Of a DNA stretch of 5,423 bases, positions 1 to 5,423 are shown in pieces. Position numbers and translations under genes: made by a program. The DNA comes from Bacteroidales bacterium (GTDB taxonomy: Bacteria; Bacteroidota; Bacteroidia; Bacteroidales; VadinHA17). The DNA is taken from assembly GCA_022615595.1 (NCBI GenBank), contig JAKEGI010000114.1:1-5423 (forward strand). Reading direction: 5' to 3'. Position 1 is the stretch's first letter. The number at the start of each line of letters is the position of its first letter. The notes under the pieces were generated by a model. That model did no database searches and had not been told where the DNA came from. It worked only from the letters and a program-made list of their open reading frames with translations.

Positions 1-1
1 G

Positions 2-538
2 ATAGCGTTTGTGATAGTAATCTCCGGACTGGCATTTATGAACTGGTTACTACCGGGAGTGATTCACCCCGTTCTTCTGGCGGCTGTGTCACTGCTGACC
101 CTTATCTCAATAGACCTTGTCTACTTCGCTGCCGACCGGTCGGTCACCATTAAGCTTCATTCAGGGCAGGCATTCTTCTCAGCTGTTTTTGTCACATCAT
201 GGTTTATTGTTCCTAACACACTTTTTCTTCTATTCTCATTGCTTGCAGCTCTTTCAGTGGTAATGAGATACCGATCATCCGACAAAGAACCGGTGATCCG
301 ATTTCTTTATTACTACAGGGCACTTTCACTTCCTATTGTATTCATGCTCTTGTATCCGGGAAGCCAGATTGCCGATATTGCTGCAGCCATTATCTTTTTT
401 ACGGGCATCACAACCGACAGGGTGCTCTTCTACGATGACTTTAATCCATTGAATATCAGAGATACTATCCAGGAAGATTTTAAGGACAAATATGAAAAAG
501 AGAGAGATAAACAGCGCCCGGACGCCGGTATATCGTGA
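2..538 (+). CDS. Multi-pass membrane protein, C-terminal part; tentatively a DmsC-like oxidoreductase anchor subunit
   Basis: The reading frame is open to the left edge of the window, so the N-terminus is probably missing; a GTG at 11 is the first possible start inside the window but has no supporting signal. Numbered from that GTG, hydrophobic stretches suited to membrane helices lie at about residues 2-15, 18-40, 54-85 (probably two), 103-117 and 120-138. A charged, lysine- and glutamate-rich cytoplasmic-type tail follows from about 150. The end of the last helix, with TDRVLFYDDF at 135-144, resembles the C-terminal end of DmsC/NrfD-type quinol-oxidising anchors, where a similar DR.xFYxxF segment follows the last helix. 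That resemblance is from memory and is weak; the catalytic and iron-sulfur subunits that would confirm it are not in the window. The gene overlaps the downstream PLP-enzyme gene by 47 bases in another frame. I am confident that it is a coding membrane protein, less so of its function. Confidence 0.6.
   Translation: MAFVIVISGLAFMNWLLPGVIHPVLLAAVSLLTLISIDLVYFAADRSVTIKLHSGQAFFSAVFVTSWFIVPNTLFLLFSLLAALSVVMRYRSSDKEPVIRFLYYYRALSLPIVFMLLYPGSQIADIAAAIIFFTGITTDRVLFYDDFNPLNIRDTIQEDFKDKYEKERDKQRPDAGIS
482..486 (+). promoter_or_regulatory. Ribosome binding site for the PLP-enzyme gene
   Basis: AAGGA lies five bases before the ATG at 492, inside the end of the preceding membrane-protein gene. It supports ATG 492 as the start and hence the overlap between the two genes. 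The purine-rich sequence could also be chance, since it sits in codons of the upstream gene. Confidence 0.55.
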
Positions 539-1661
539 TGCAGGCTTCGAGCTTCCGTCAGCAGGCACCACATCTGATGCCTTTGCCGCCGAGATTGATC
601 ACGACAGAGAGCCTGAACTCTATATTTACTCCCGATACCGTAATCCTACAGTGGTTGCAGCTGAGGAGGCTGTAATGGCGACGGAAGGATCGGCATGGGC
701 CCTTCTTGCCCAATCGGGGATGTCTGCAATAGATATAGCCTTGTCAATCTTTCAGGATGCGGAAAACAAGAGCCGATGGCTCTTCTTCTCAGAGATATAC
801 GGAGGGACACTCTCTTATATCAGAAGTGTACTTGAAAAGAGAAGAGGTCTGAATATTGACTTTTTCAGCCCTTCAGGCAACAGTTATGATTATGACCTTC
901 TTGAGAAGACACTGGCTGATATCCGTCCGGAGATTCTATACTTCGAGACCATCTCAAATCCGCTGCTGATGGTGGCAGAGGGGAGTAGGATAATTGCTCT
1001 CGCAAAACGCTATGGAGCACGTGTTCTGGTTGACAACACTTTTGCCACACCTCTCCTGTGGAAGCCCCTTGATGACGGTGCAGATATTGTTATACACAGT
1101 GCAACAAAATATCTCTCAGGTCACGGTAACCTTACGGCCGGAGTCATATGCGGCAACGACACCACACTGATGAAAAGCGCAATAGAATACCGTAAGTATG
1201 TTGGTCATATGCTCTCTCCTGATGATGCCTACAGGCTTCAGACACAACTGGCCTCCTTCGCTCTGCGCTTCACCAGACAGTGCCACAATGCTTCCGGGGT
1301 GGCTGCGCTGCTAAGCTCATCAGATGAGGTAAGCAGTGTGCTATACCCTGGACTTGCCACACACCCGACGCACGAGGCAGCCAGAGAACTGACAGGCGGG
1401 AAAGGTTATGGCGCAATGGTCACCTTTGACCTGAAGGGAGATAATGCTGAAGAGAAAAGGGCAAGGCGAGACAGGTTCATCGCTGCCGTTTTTCCAGAAA
1501 TAAGGCTCATCCCTACATTGGGCGATTCGCATACAATATTGATGCCCGTTGAGGCAGTATGGGGAGCCAAATACCCTGAGCCGGGCATGATAAGGATGTC
1601 ACTTGGCTTTGAACCGTGGGAGGAAATTGAGAAAATTATAAGGCGAGGACTTCAATCGTGA
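492..1661 (+). CDS. PLP-dependent Cys/Met metabolism (trans-sulfuration) enzyme
   Basis: The 389-residue length is normal for the cystathionine gamma-synthase / beta-lyase / O-acylhomoserine sulfhydrylase family of fold-type I PLP enzymes, which are cytoplasmic tetramers acting on sulfur amino acids. Family marks in order: YSRYRNPT at 46-53 (Tyr and Arg that reach the PLP phosphate of the neighbouring subunit), QSGMSAI at 74-80, YGGT at 103-106, VDNTFATP at 180-187 with Asp181 for the pyridine nitrogen, SATKYLSGHG at 203-212 with Lys206 as the PLP Schiff-base lysine, YPGLxxHPxHE at 285-295, and IRMSLG at 367-372. Position 105 is Gly where classical methionine gamma-lyase has a reactive Cys, which argues against that activity. 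The usual SLGxxES...HPASxTH segment is altered to TLGDSHTILMPV and shortened, so the exact reaction cannot be named. The ATG at 492 is chosen because the conserved TPVY segment at 11-14 must be included and no other start precedes it. Confidence 0.9.
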   Translation: MKKREINSARTPVYRDAGFELPSAGTTSDAFAAEIDHDREPELYIYSRYRNPTVVAAEEAVMATEGSAWALLAQSGMSAIDIALSIFQDAENKSRWLFFSEIYGGTLSYIRSVLEKRRGLNIDFFSPSGNSYDYDLLEKTLADIRPEILYFETISNPLLMVAEGSRIIALAKRYGARVLVDNTFATPLLWKPLDDGADIVIHSATKYLSGHGNLTAGVICGNDTTLMKSAIEYRKYVGHMLSPDDAYRLQTQLASFALRFTRQCHNASGVAALLSSSDEVSSVLYPGLATHPTHEAARELTGGKGYGAMVTFDLKGDNAEEKRARRDRFIAAVFPEIRLIPTLGDSHTILMPVEAVWGAKYPEPGMIRMSLGFEPWEEIEKIIRRGLQS

Positions 1662-1664
1662 TTA
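1659..1664. other. Zero-spacer tail-to-tail gene junction
   Basis: The TGA of the plus-strand PLP-enzyme gene (1659-1661) directly touches the TAA of ung on the minus strand (1662-1664). I looked for a stem-loop with a T-run across about 1630-1700 and found none convincing. Transcription of each side must therefore end inside the opposing gene or by a factor-dependent route. Confidence 0.9.
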
Positions 1665-2324
1665 CCAGTCTATCGGCTCGAATCCTTTTGACCTGAGAAA
1701 GTCATTGCACATGCTGAAGTGCGAACACCCGAAGAAGCCTCTGCTGGCCGAAAGGGGAGAGGGATGCACTGTTTTAAGCACCAGGTGGCGCGTTGTGTCA
1801 ATTGAGGCTCCCTTCTGAAGAGCATAGTTGCCCCATAACATGAAGACTATACCTTCCCTGTCACGGTTCAGAGCATTTATCGCAGCATCAGTGAATTTTT
1901 CCCAGCCTTTATTCTGATGAGAGAGTGCCTGGTGTGCCCTGACTGTAAGGATTGCGTTCAGAAGCAGCACTCCCTGTTTCGCCCATCGTTCAAGATTTCC
2001 CGACCGGGGCATTGTAATGCCCAGATCCCGGTTTAGTTCCTTGAAAATATTCACCAGGCTGGGAGGAAACACTGTCCCTTCCGTCACGGAGAAGCACAAC
2101 CCATGAGCCTGACCAACATTATGGTATGGATCCTGACCTATGATAACAGCCTTGACAGTGTCAAAAGGACAAAGATCGAAGGCATTGAATATCCTGTTTC
2201 CGGGAGGGAAGACCTGACGCATCCTGTATTCCTCCCTGACAAACTGCGTAAGGGAAATAAAGTAATCCTTTTCAAACTCTTCAGTAAGTCTCTTTTTCCA
2301 GCTCTCCTCGATTTTTACATCCAT
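1662..2324 (-). CDS. ung: Uracil-DNA glycosylase, family 1
   Basis: The enzyme removes uracil from DNA, arising from cytosine deamination or dUTP incorporation, and starts base-excision repair. All family-1 motifs are present: GQDPYH at 63-68 with the water-activating Asp65, GLCFSV at 75-80 with Phe78 stacking on uracil, LLLNAILTVR at 120-129 with Asn123 reading the base, the VFMLWG strand at 160-165, and HPSPLSASRGFFGC at 187-200 with catalytic His187 and the Leu191 wedge that enters the minor groove. Length (220) and the Asn123, His187 and Leu191 positions match the E. coli enzyme closely. The ATG at 2324 lies 7 bases after the stop of the GNAT gene with no clear Shine-Dalgarno sequence, so translation may be coupled to the upstream gene. 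It is the last gene of the minus-strand run, and its stop abuts the stop of the convergent PLP-enzyme gene. No key residue is missing. Confidence 0.98.
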   Translation of the reverse strand: MDVKIEESWKKRLTEEFEKDYFISLTQFVREEYRMRQVFPPGNRIFNAFDLCPFDTVKAVIIGQDPYHNVGQAHGLCFSVTEGTVFPPSLVNIFKELNRDLGITMPRSGNLERWAKQGVLLLNAILTVRAHQALSHQNKGWEKFTDAAINALNRDREGIVFMLWGNYALQKGASIDTTRHLVLKTVHPSPLSASRGFFGCSHFSMCNDFLRSKGFEPIDW

Positions 2325-2331
2325 ATCGGGG

Positions 2332-2820
2332 CTAACCTTTTCTTAGCTCTTTCCTGTAAATGAGTTTATCATCTCCCGGGCCATAAAACTCACGTAATGT
2401 GGCCTCCAGCTCATATCCGTTTCTCAGATAAAACCCTCTTGTCGGTTCATACAGCGGCCGGCCTGATGTCTCTATCCATACTATCTTGCCACCCAGACGG
2501 CTGATCCTCTCTTCAGCATTCCTGAGAATCAGTGATCCGTAGCGCTTCTGCCTGTGCTCCTCCATTATTGCTATCCAATAGAGATCGTATGAATGCACTG
2601 AGGATGGATTGAGGCCGAAATTTGCAAAACCAATAACTTTTCCTTCCTCAATAAGGCGAATCCAGTAGTACCCGCTCTTCTCCTCTCCTTTTTCAAAAGT
2701 CTCATCTGCCAGTGAGAGCGCCACATCGACCTCAAAATCATAAAAATAGCCTGAAGATTTCAGAATCGCCTCAAGAACGGGGCGGTCATCGGGTGTAATA
2801 TCGAATGATATCTCGGCCAT
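2332..2820 (-). CDS. GNAT-family N-acetyltransferase
   Basis: A 162-residue single-domain protein with the GNAT order: an N-terminal helical part (about 10-45), the beta strand YYWIRLIEEGKVIGFANFG at 51-69, strand 4 at 80-86 (LYWIAIM), a CoA pyrophosphate loop at 89-97 (HRQKRYGSL), helix 3 at 97-109, and the C-terminal ETSGRPLYEPTRGFYLRNGY segment at 117-136. The loop has Arg93 where the Q/RxxGxG motif usually has its first glycine. The family transfers acetyl from acetyl-CoA to an amine; the substrate cannot be read from sequence. Its position 4 bases after an ATP-grasp ligase in a run headed by a lysine aminomutase suggests an amino-acid or peptide amine. ATG 2820 is preferred over an in-frame GTG at 2841, because the latter overlaps the upstream gene and adds seven non-conserved-looking residues; an AGGA just ahead of ATG 2820 is closer than ideal. 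Confidence 0.88.
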   Translation of the reverse strand: MAEISFDITPDDRPVLEAILKSSGYFYDFEVDVALSLADETFEKGEEKSGYYWIRLIEEGKVIGFANFGLNPSSVHSYDLYWIAIMEEHRQKRYGSLILRNAEERISRLGGKIVWIETSGRPLYEPTRGFYLRNGYELEATLREFYGPGDDKLIYRKELRKG

Positions 2821-2824
2821 TGTC

Positions 2825-3787
2825 CTATTTATTAAGATCACTGATTATGCGGCTTATAATCCCGGCATGAGTATAGCCTGCATGCAACCCGGCTGAGATA
2901 AAACCGCTGTCAGGTGAAATGCACGGATTGGCATTTGCTTCCAGAACATAAACATTTTCAGCCTCATCTACCCGCATGTCAACGCGTGCGTATCCTTTAA
3001 GCCCGAATGTATGCCAGCATCCCAGCACTGCATCCCTGATATTTTTCATCAGCTTCTCACTGAGGTCAAGTGGAAAGTTACGTCTGCTATTCTCATACTG
3101 AAAGGTGCCTTCCACCCATTTTGCATTATAACTTACAATTCGCGGAATGTGGCCCGGGTAATCGTGAAAAATCATCTCGGCAGGGGGGAGGACCTCTGGT
3201 CCGTCAGGGCCGGACATAACACTGACATTAAACTCCCGCCCCTCGATGAACTCTTCAATGAACCAGTGGCTGTCATTCTTTCCCTTTAGAATTTCAGGCA
3301 CTTTCCCGTCAAAGACGAATACAGACTCCTCGGTAATTCCCAGCGAGCCATCTTCCCAGACAGGCTTAAGAATGTATTTCCTGCCATGGGTAAGTCTGTC
3401 AGCCTCCGAAACCTTGTATCCGCCTGCTACGGGTATGCCGTCGGCTTTCATTATTCTGCGTGCCAGTACTTTGCTCCCGGTAATAAAGGTTGCCTCCAGC
3501 GGACACCCGGTATACGGAATATGGCTCATGTTAAGCAATGCAGGAATAAAATAGAGTATCTCGGCTTTCTTTCCCACTGACTCAACAAGGTTAAAGACAA
3601 ACTCATATCTGCTTCCTGCAATCTCAGATATCTCGGTGAAAAAATTGTCTGTTATACCCTGGCGCGATACATCATACCCCAGTGTCTGCAGAGTATCTCC
3701 TATGAAATTTACCTGGTCAAGCACGTCCAGCTCATCAGGCAGGGCGTCAGGGGAGGGTTCATTGTATATTATAAGACACTTTTTCAT
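2825..3787 (-). CDS. ATP-grasp carboxylate-amine ligase, D-Ala-D-Ala ligase-like (second of pair)
   Basis: A 320-residue ATP-grasp protein, which would activate a carboxylate as acyl-phosphate and join it to an amine. Visible parts: an N-terminal Rossmann-like domain with FNLVES at 65-70, SKVLAR at 105-110, the ATP-binding strand YILKP at 138-142 with Lys141, glycine-rich loop EDGSLGI at 145-151, IEEFIEGREF at 177-186 with the adenine/ribose-side acids, Lys223, and the metal-site region ARVDMRVD (Arg268, Asp270) followed by LEANANP (Glu283, Asn285). The 13-residue spacing between Asp270 and Glu283 equals that of the Mg ligands in DdlB. The N-terminal GGxSxEREVS signature of true D-Ala-D-Ala ligases is absent, so cell-wall Ddl activity is unlikely. 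It is a distant paralog of the gene just upstream, with a different substrate-side loop (ANPCISPDSGF at 286-296). Its ATG shares a base with the upstream stop (TAATG), implying coupled translation. Confidence 0.88.
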   Translation of the reverse strand: MKKCLIIYNEPSPDALPDELDVLDQVNFIGDTLQTLGYDVSRQGITDNFFTEISEIAGSRYEFVFNLVESVGKKAEILYFIPALLNMSHIPYTGCPLEATFITGSKVLARRIMKADGIPVAGGYKVSEADRLTHGRKYILKPVWEDGSLGITEESVFVFDGKVPEILKGKNDSHWFIEEFIEGREFNVSVMSGPDGPEVLPPAEMIFHDYPGHIPRIVSYNAKWVEGTFQYENSRRNFPLDLSEKLMKNIRDAVLGCWHTFGLKGYARVDMRVDEAENVYVLEANANPCISPDSGFISAGLHAGYTHAGIISRIISDLNK

Positions 3788-3789
3788 TA
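3785..3789 (-). other. TAATG stop-start overlap between the two ATP-grasp genes
   Basis: The TAA stop of the first ligase gene and the ATG of the second share one base. Such junctions usually allow terminating ribosomes to restart, which favours balanced synthesis of two proteins used together. No strong Shine-Dalgarno sequence precedes the ATG; a GGA lies about 11 bases upstream. Confidence 0.85.
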
Positions 3790-4764
3790 CTGTTTAATTC
3801 CGTAACGTCTTTTAGCTGAGTTTATTATCATTTCAAGCAGGGTATCGTAATCAGTACCGTTCATTCGCGAAAGAATGGGCAGATCGGAGTGTACAGGATT
3901 GAGCCCTGCCAGCGGGTTTGCCTCGATAAAGCATATTTTCCCGTTCCTGTCAGCTCTCAGATCTACGCGTCCGGCGTCAACAGCACTGAGGGCACGCCAC
4001 GCTGCCAGTGCAACAGCATTGCATTCATCCCTGTAACTCTCATCAATGGTTCTGTACTGAACAATGTCCTGGTAATTCTCCTTCACCTCAACTGAATAGG
4101 GCAGGTTGTCCTTGCATATCACTTCCATTCCGCCGACTACTGTTGCATCTGATCCGCTGCCCGCAACACCAACGGTGAACTCCCTTCCAGGAAGATACTC
4201 TTCAACCAGGACAGGCTGCCTGAACCTTTCAAGAAGCTCATTTGCAAGTGCTTCAAGCGAGGCTTTGTCTCTTACGATGCTTCTCTCCGTTATTCCTTTG
4301 CCGGTACCTTCTGCAACCGGTTTCACAAAGAGCGGGTAAGTAAGCGATGATGCGTTTGTGATATCATCAGCTGCAGAGACTAATATCCCCGGGCTGACAG
4401 GAACCCCTGCCGCTTCAGCCACGAGCCTGGCATAATATTTATTAAGTGAGATGCCCATGACAACCGGGCCGCTGAATACATAAGGTATCCTGTACTGGTC
4501 AAGCAAGGCTGGAACGACTGACTCACGTCCGTCACCATAGAGACCTTCGGTAATATTGAATACCATATCCCATCTGAGGCCGGCAGCAAGTTTATCCACC
4601 AGCTCAAAGATATTGCCAATGCGGACAGTCTGGTAGCCGAGTCTTCTCAGTACCTCTTCCAGGGCCGCCACAGTCTCCTCCTTGTCAAACTCTGCCGTTT
4701 CCTCCATAGTATAACCGCGTTCGAGGTACCACGAACGAAGGTCATACGTAAGCCCGATTGTCAT
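3787..4764 (-). CDS. ATP-grasp carboxylate-amine ligase, D-Ala-D-Ala ligase-like (first of pair)
   Basis: A 325-residue ATP-grasp ligase related to D-Ala-D-Ala ligases. In order: N-terminal domain beginning MTIGLTYDLR, FNITEGLYGDGRE at 69-81, IPYVFSG at 93-99, SLNKYYAR at 106-113, FVKP at 146-149 with Lys148, loop EGTGKGI at 152-158, VEEYLPGREF at 187-196, Lys228, GRVDLRAD at 265-272 (Arg266, Asp268) and FIEANPLAGLNP at 279-290 (Glu281, Asn283), then HSDLP at 292-296. Arg266, Asp268, Glu281 and Asn283 align with DdlB Arg255, Asp257, Glu270 and Asn272 with the same spacing, so catalysis should be intact. The GGxSxE N-terminal motif that holds the first D-Ala in Ddl is absent, so the substrates differ. 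ATG 4764 is chosen because the frame upstream of it reads into the aminomutase gene as unconserved, cysteine-bearing sequence; the start is 7 bases past that gene's stop. Substrate is unknown; context suggests a lysine-derived amino acid. Confidence 0.88.
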   Translation of the reverse strand: MTIGLTYDLRSWYLERGYTMEETAEFDKEETVAALEEVLRRLGYQTVRIGNIFELVDKLAAGLRWDMVFNITEGLYGDGRESVVPALLDQYRIPYVFSGPVVMGISLNKYYARLVAEAAGVPVSPGILVSAADDITNASSLTYPLFVKPVAEGTGKGITERSIVRDKASLEALANELLERFRQPVLVEEYLPGREFTVGVAGSGSDATVVGGMEVICKDNLPYSVEVKENYQDIVQYRTIDESYRDECNAVALAAWRALSAVDAGRVDLRADRNGKICFIEANPLAGLNPVHSDLPILSRMNGTDYDTLLEMIINSAKRRYGIKQ

Positions 4765-4771
4765 CCCTGTG

Positions 4772-5423
4772 TTACTTTTTGTTGGGGTATGTGTATTGCT
4801 TCCTTTTATAGTTTCTGAGCACCCATTTCTCGGGACCGCTTTCAACCACATAATTGGGCAGTACAGGTATTTTGCCACCTCCGCCGGGAGCGTCAACGAC
4901 AAATTGTGGTACGGCGTAACCGCTTGTATGTCCTCTCAGGTTCTCAATTATCTCAATACCTTTCTCTATCGGAGTTCTGAAATGACTTGACCCCGGTATC
5001 AGGTCACACTGGTAGAGATAATAAGGTCTGACCCTGATCTTCAGGAGTTTCTGCATGAGGCTCTTCATCACCACAGGATCGTCATTGACCCCGCTGAGGA
5101 GAACCGTCTGGCTGCCAAGAGGCATGCCACCATCGGCAAGCATCTCGCAGGCCTTTGATGTCTCAGGCGTGATCTCATCAGGATGTGTGAAATGGAGACT
5201 CATGAAGAGGGGGTGATATTTGCGGAGCATGGACACCAGTTTTGGCGTTATGCGCTGAGGCAGAACCACCGGCACTTTGGTGCCTATCCTGAGAATTTCA
5301 ATATGTTTGATAGCCCTCAGACTCGAGAGCAGGTATTCAAGCTTCTCATCATTCATAGTCAGCGGGTCACCACCACTGATAATGACGTCACGTACCTCAG
5401 TATGCTCTGACAGGTATCTGAAC
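4772..5423 (-). CDS. Lysine 2,3-aminomutase-like radical SAM enzyme (KamA family), C-terminal part
   Basis: The 5' part, including the CxxxCxxC iron-sulfur motif, lies beyond the right edge; 216 residues are visible, starting FRYLSEHTEVRDV. The protein is close to clostridial lysine 2,3-aminomutase, which uses SAM, a 4Fe-4S cluster and PLP to turn L-lysine into L-beta-lysine. Visible marks, numbered in this fragment: SGGDPL at 16-21, TPVVLPQRIT-like segment near 50-60, VRPYYLYQCDL with Asp140, HFRTP, RGHTSGY, and VVDAPGGGGK with Asp177 and Lys184. From recalled numbering, these equal Asp293, Asp330 (lysine side-chain amine) and Lys337 (PLP), with identical spacing of 37 and 44 residues. This favours lysine over glutamate as substrate and argues against the EF-P-modifying EpmB. 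The C-terminus stops early and lacks the cysteines that bind structural zinc in the clostridial enzyme. It heads the visible minus-strand run and probably supplies beta-lysine to the ligases downstream. Confidence 0.93.
   Translation of the reverse strand, partial: FRYLSEHTEVRDVIISGGDPLTMNDEKLEYLLSSLRAIKHIEILRIGTKVPVVLPQRITPKLVSMLRKYHPLFMSLHFTHPDEITPETSKACEMLADGGMPLGSQTVLLSGVNDDPVVMKSLMQKLLKIRVRPYYLYQCDLIPGSSHFRTPIEKGIEIIENLRGHTSGYAVPQFVVDAPGGGGKIPVLPNYVVESGPEKWVLRNYKRKQYTYPNKK

Noticed and set aside
326..571. Minus-strand open frame across the membrane-protein and PLP-enzyme junction
   Set aside because: It is a shadow of two real plus-strand genes and shows no family features.
2103..2363. 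Plus-strand open frame over ung and the GNAT end
   Set aside because: It lies antisense to a gene with every Ung motif intact, has no recognisable domain and has no supporting start signal.
2332..2820. Naming the GNAT ablB (beta-lysine acetyltransferase)
   Set aside because: From memory, AblB proteins are clearly longer (about 270 residues) and lie directly beside ablA; here a 162-residue protein is separated from the aminomutase by two ligase genes.
2821..2841. GTG start adding seven residues to the GNAT
   Set aside because: It overlaps the end of the upstream ligase gene; ATG 2820 lies 4 bases past that stop and fits GNAT N-termini better.
3246..3554. Plus-strand open frame of about 100 codons inside the second ATP-grasp gene
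   Set aside because: Its composition is serine- and proline-rich, as expected of an antisense shadow, and the opposing frame has clear ATP-grasp motifs.
2825..4764. Calling either ATP-grasp gene ddl
   Set aside because: The GGxSxEREVS N-terminal motif and the usual Ddl substrate-pocket pattern are missing in both proteins, so only the superfamily is supported.
4765..4902. N-terminal extension of the first ATP-grasp gene
   Set aside because: It overlaps the aminomutase C-terminus in another frame and has no family-like sequence; the ATP-grasp domain starts naturally at ATG 4764.
4772..5423. EpmB-type (EF-P beta-lysylation) identity for the aminomutase
   Set aside because: The fragment keeps YQCDL and VVDAPGGGGK with the lysine-binding aspartates as in free-lysine aminomutases, and no EpmA or EF-P gene is in the window.
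1..5423. CRISPR array, insertion sequence, tRNA or riboswitch
   Set aside because: Coding sequence fills the window almost without gaps, and I saw no regularly spaced repeats, terminal inverted repeats or structured RNA signature.

Overview
The window is a densely packed bacterial chromosome segment with seven protein genes and only about 18 non-coding bases between them. I see no RNA gene, mobile element, CRISPR array, repeat array or origin. Protein style, moderate GC and weak Shine-Dalgarno signals would fit a Bacteroidota-like anaerobe or facultative anaerobe. That assignment is an inference with low confidence; the sequence alone does not fix the taxon.

Left part, + strand (2-1661): the C-terminal part of a multi-pass membrane protein, tentatively a DmsC-like anchor of a molybdopterin oxidoreductase. 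It overlaps by 47 bases a gene for a PLP enzyme of the Cys/Met (trans-sulfuration) family. The PLP enzyme ends at base 1661, and the next gene on the opposite strand ends at base 1662, so two transcription units meet tail to tail with no spacer.

Right part, - strand (5423-1662): a five-gene run with gaps of 7, -1, 4 and 7 bases. In transcription order it holds (1) a lysine 2,3-aminomutase-like radical SAM enzyme, 5' end outside the window; (2) an ATP-grasp ligase related to D-Ala-D-Ala ligases; (3) a second, diverged ATP-grasp ligase; (4) a small GNAT acetyltransferase; (5) uracil-DNA glycosylase, Ung. The first four look like a small biosynthetic pathway. The aminomutase keeps the two aspartates that bind the lysine side chain in the clostridial enzyme, so L-beta-lysine is a reasonable product. 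Two carboxylate-amine ligases could then make one or two amide bonds, and the GNAT could acetylate a free amine. I know of no named pathway with this exact set, so an acetylated beta-lysine peptide or conjugate is a hypothesis. Ung at the end is probably a housekeeping gene sharing the transcript.

No promoter or terminator could be placed: there is no intergenic space for one, so those signals lie outside the window or inside coding sequence.
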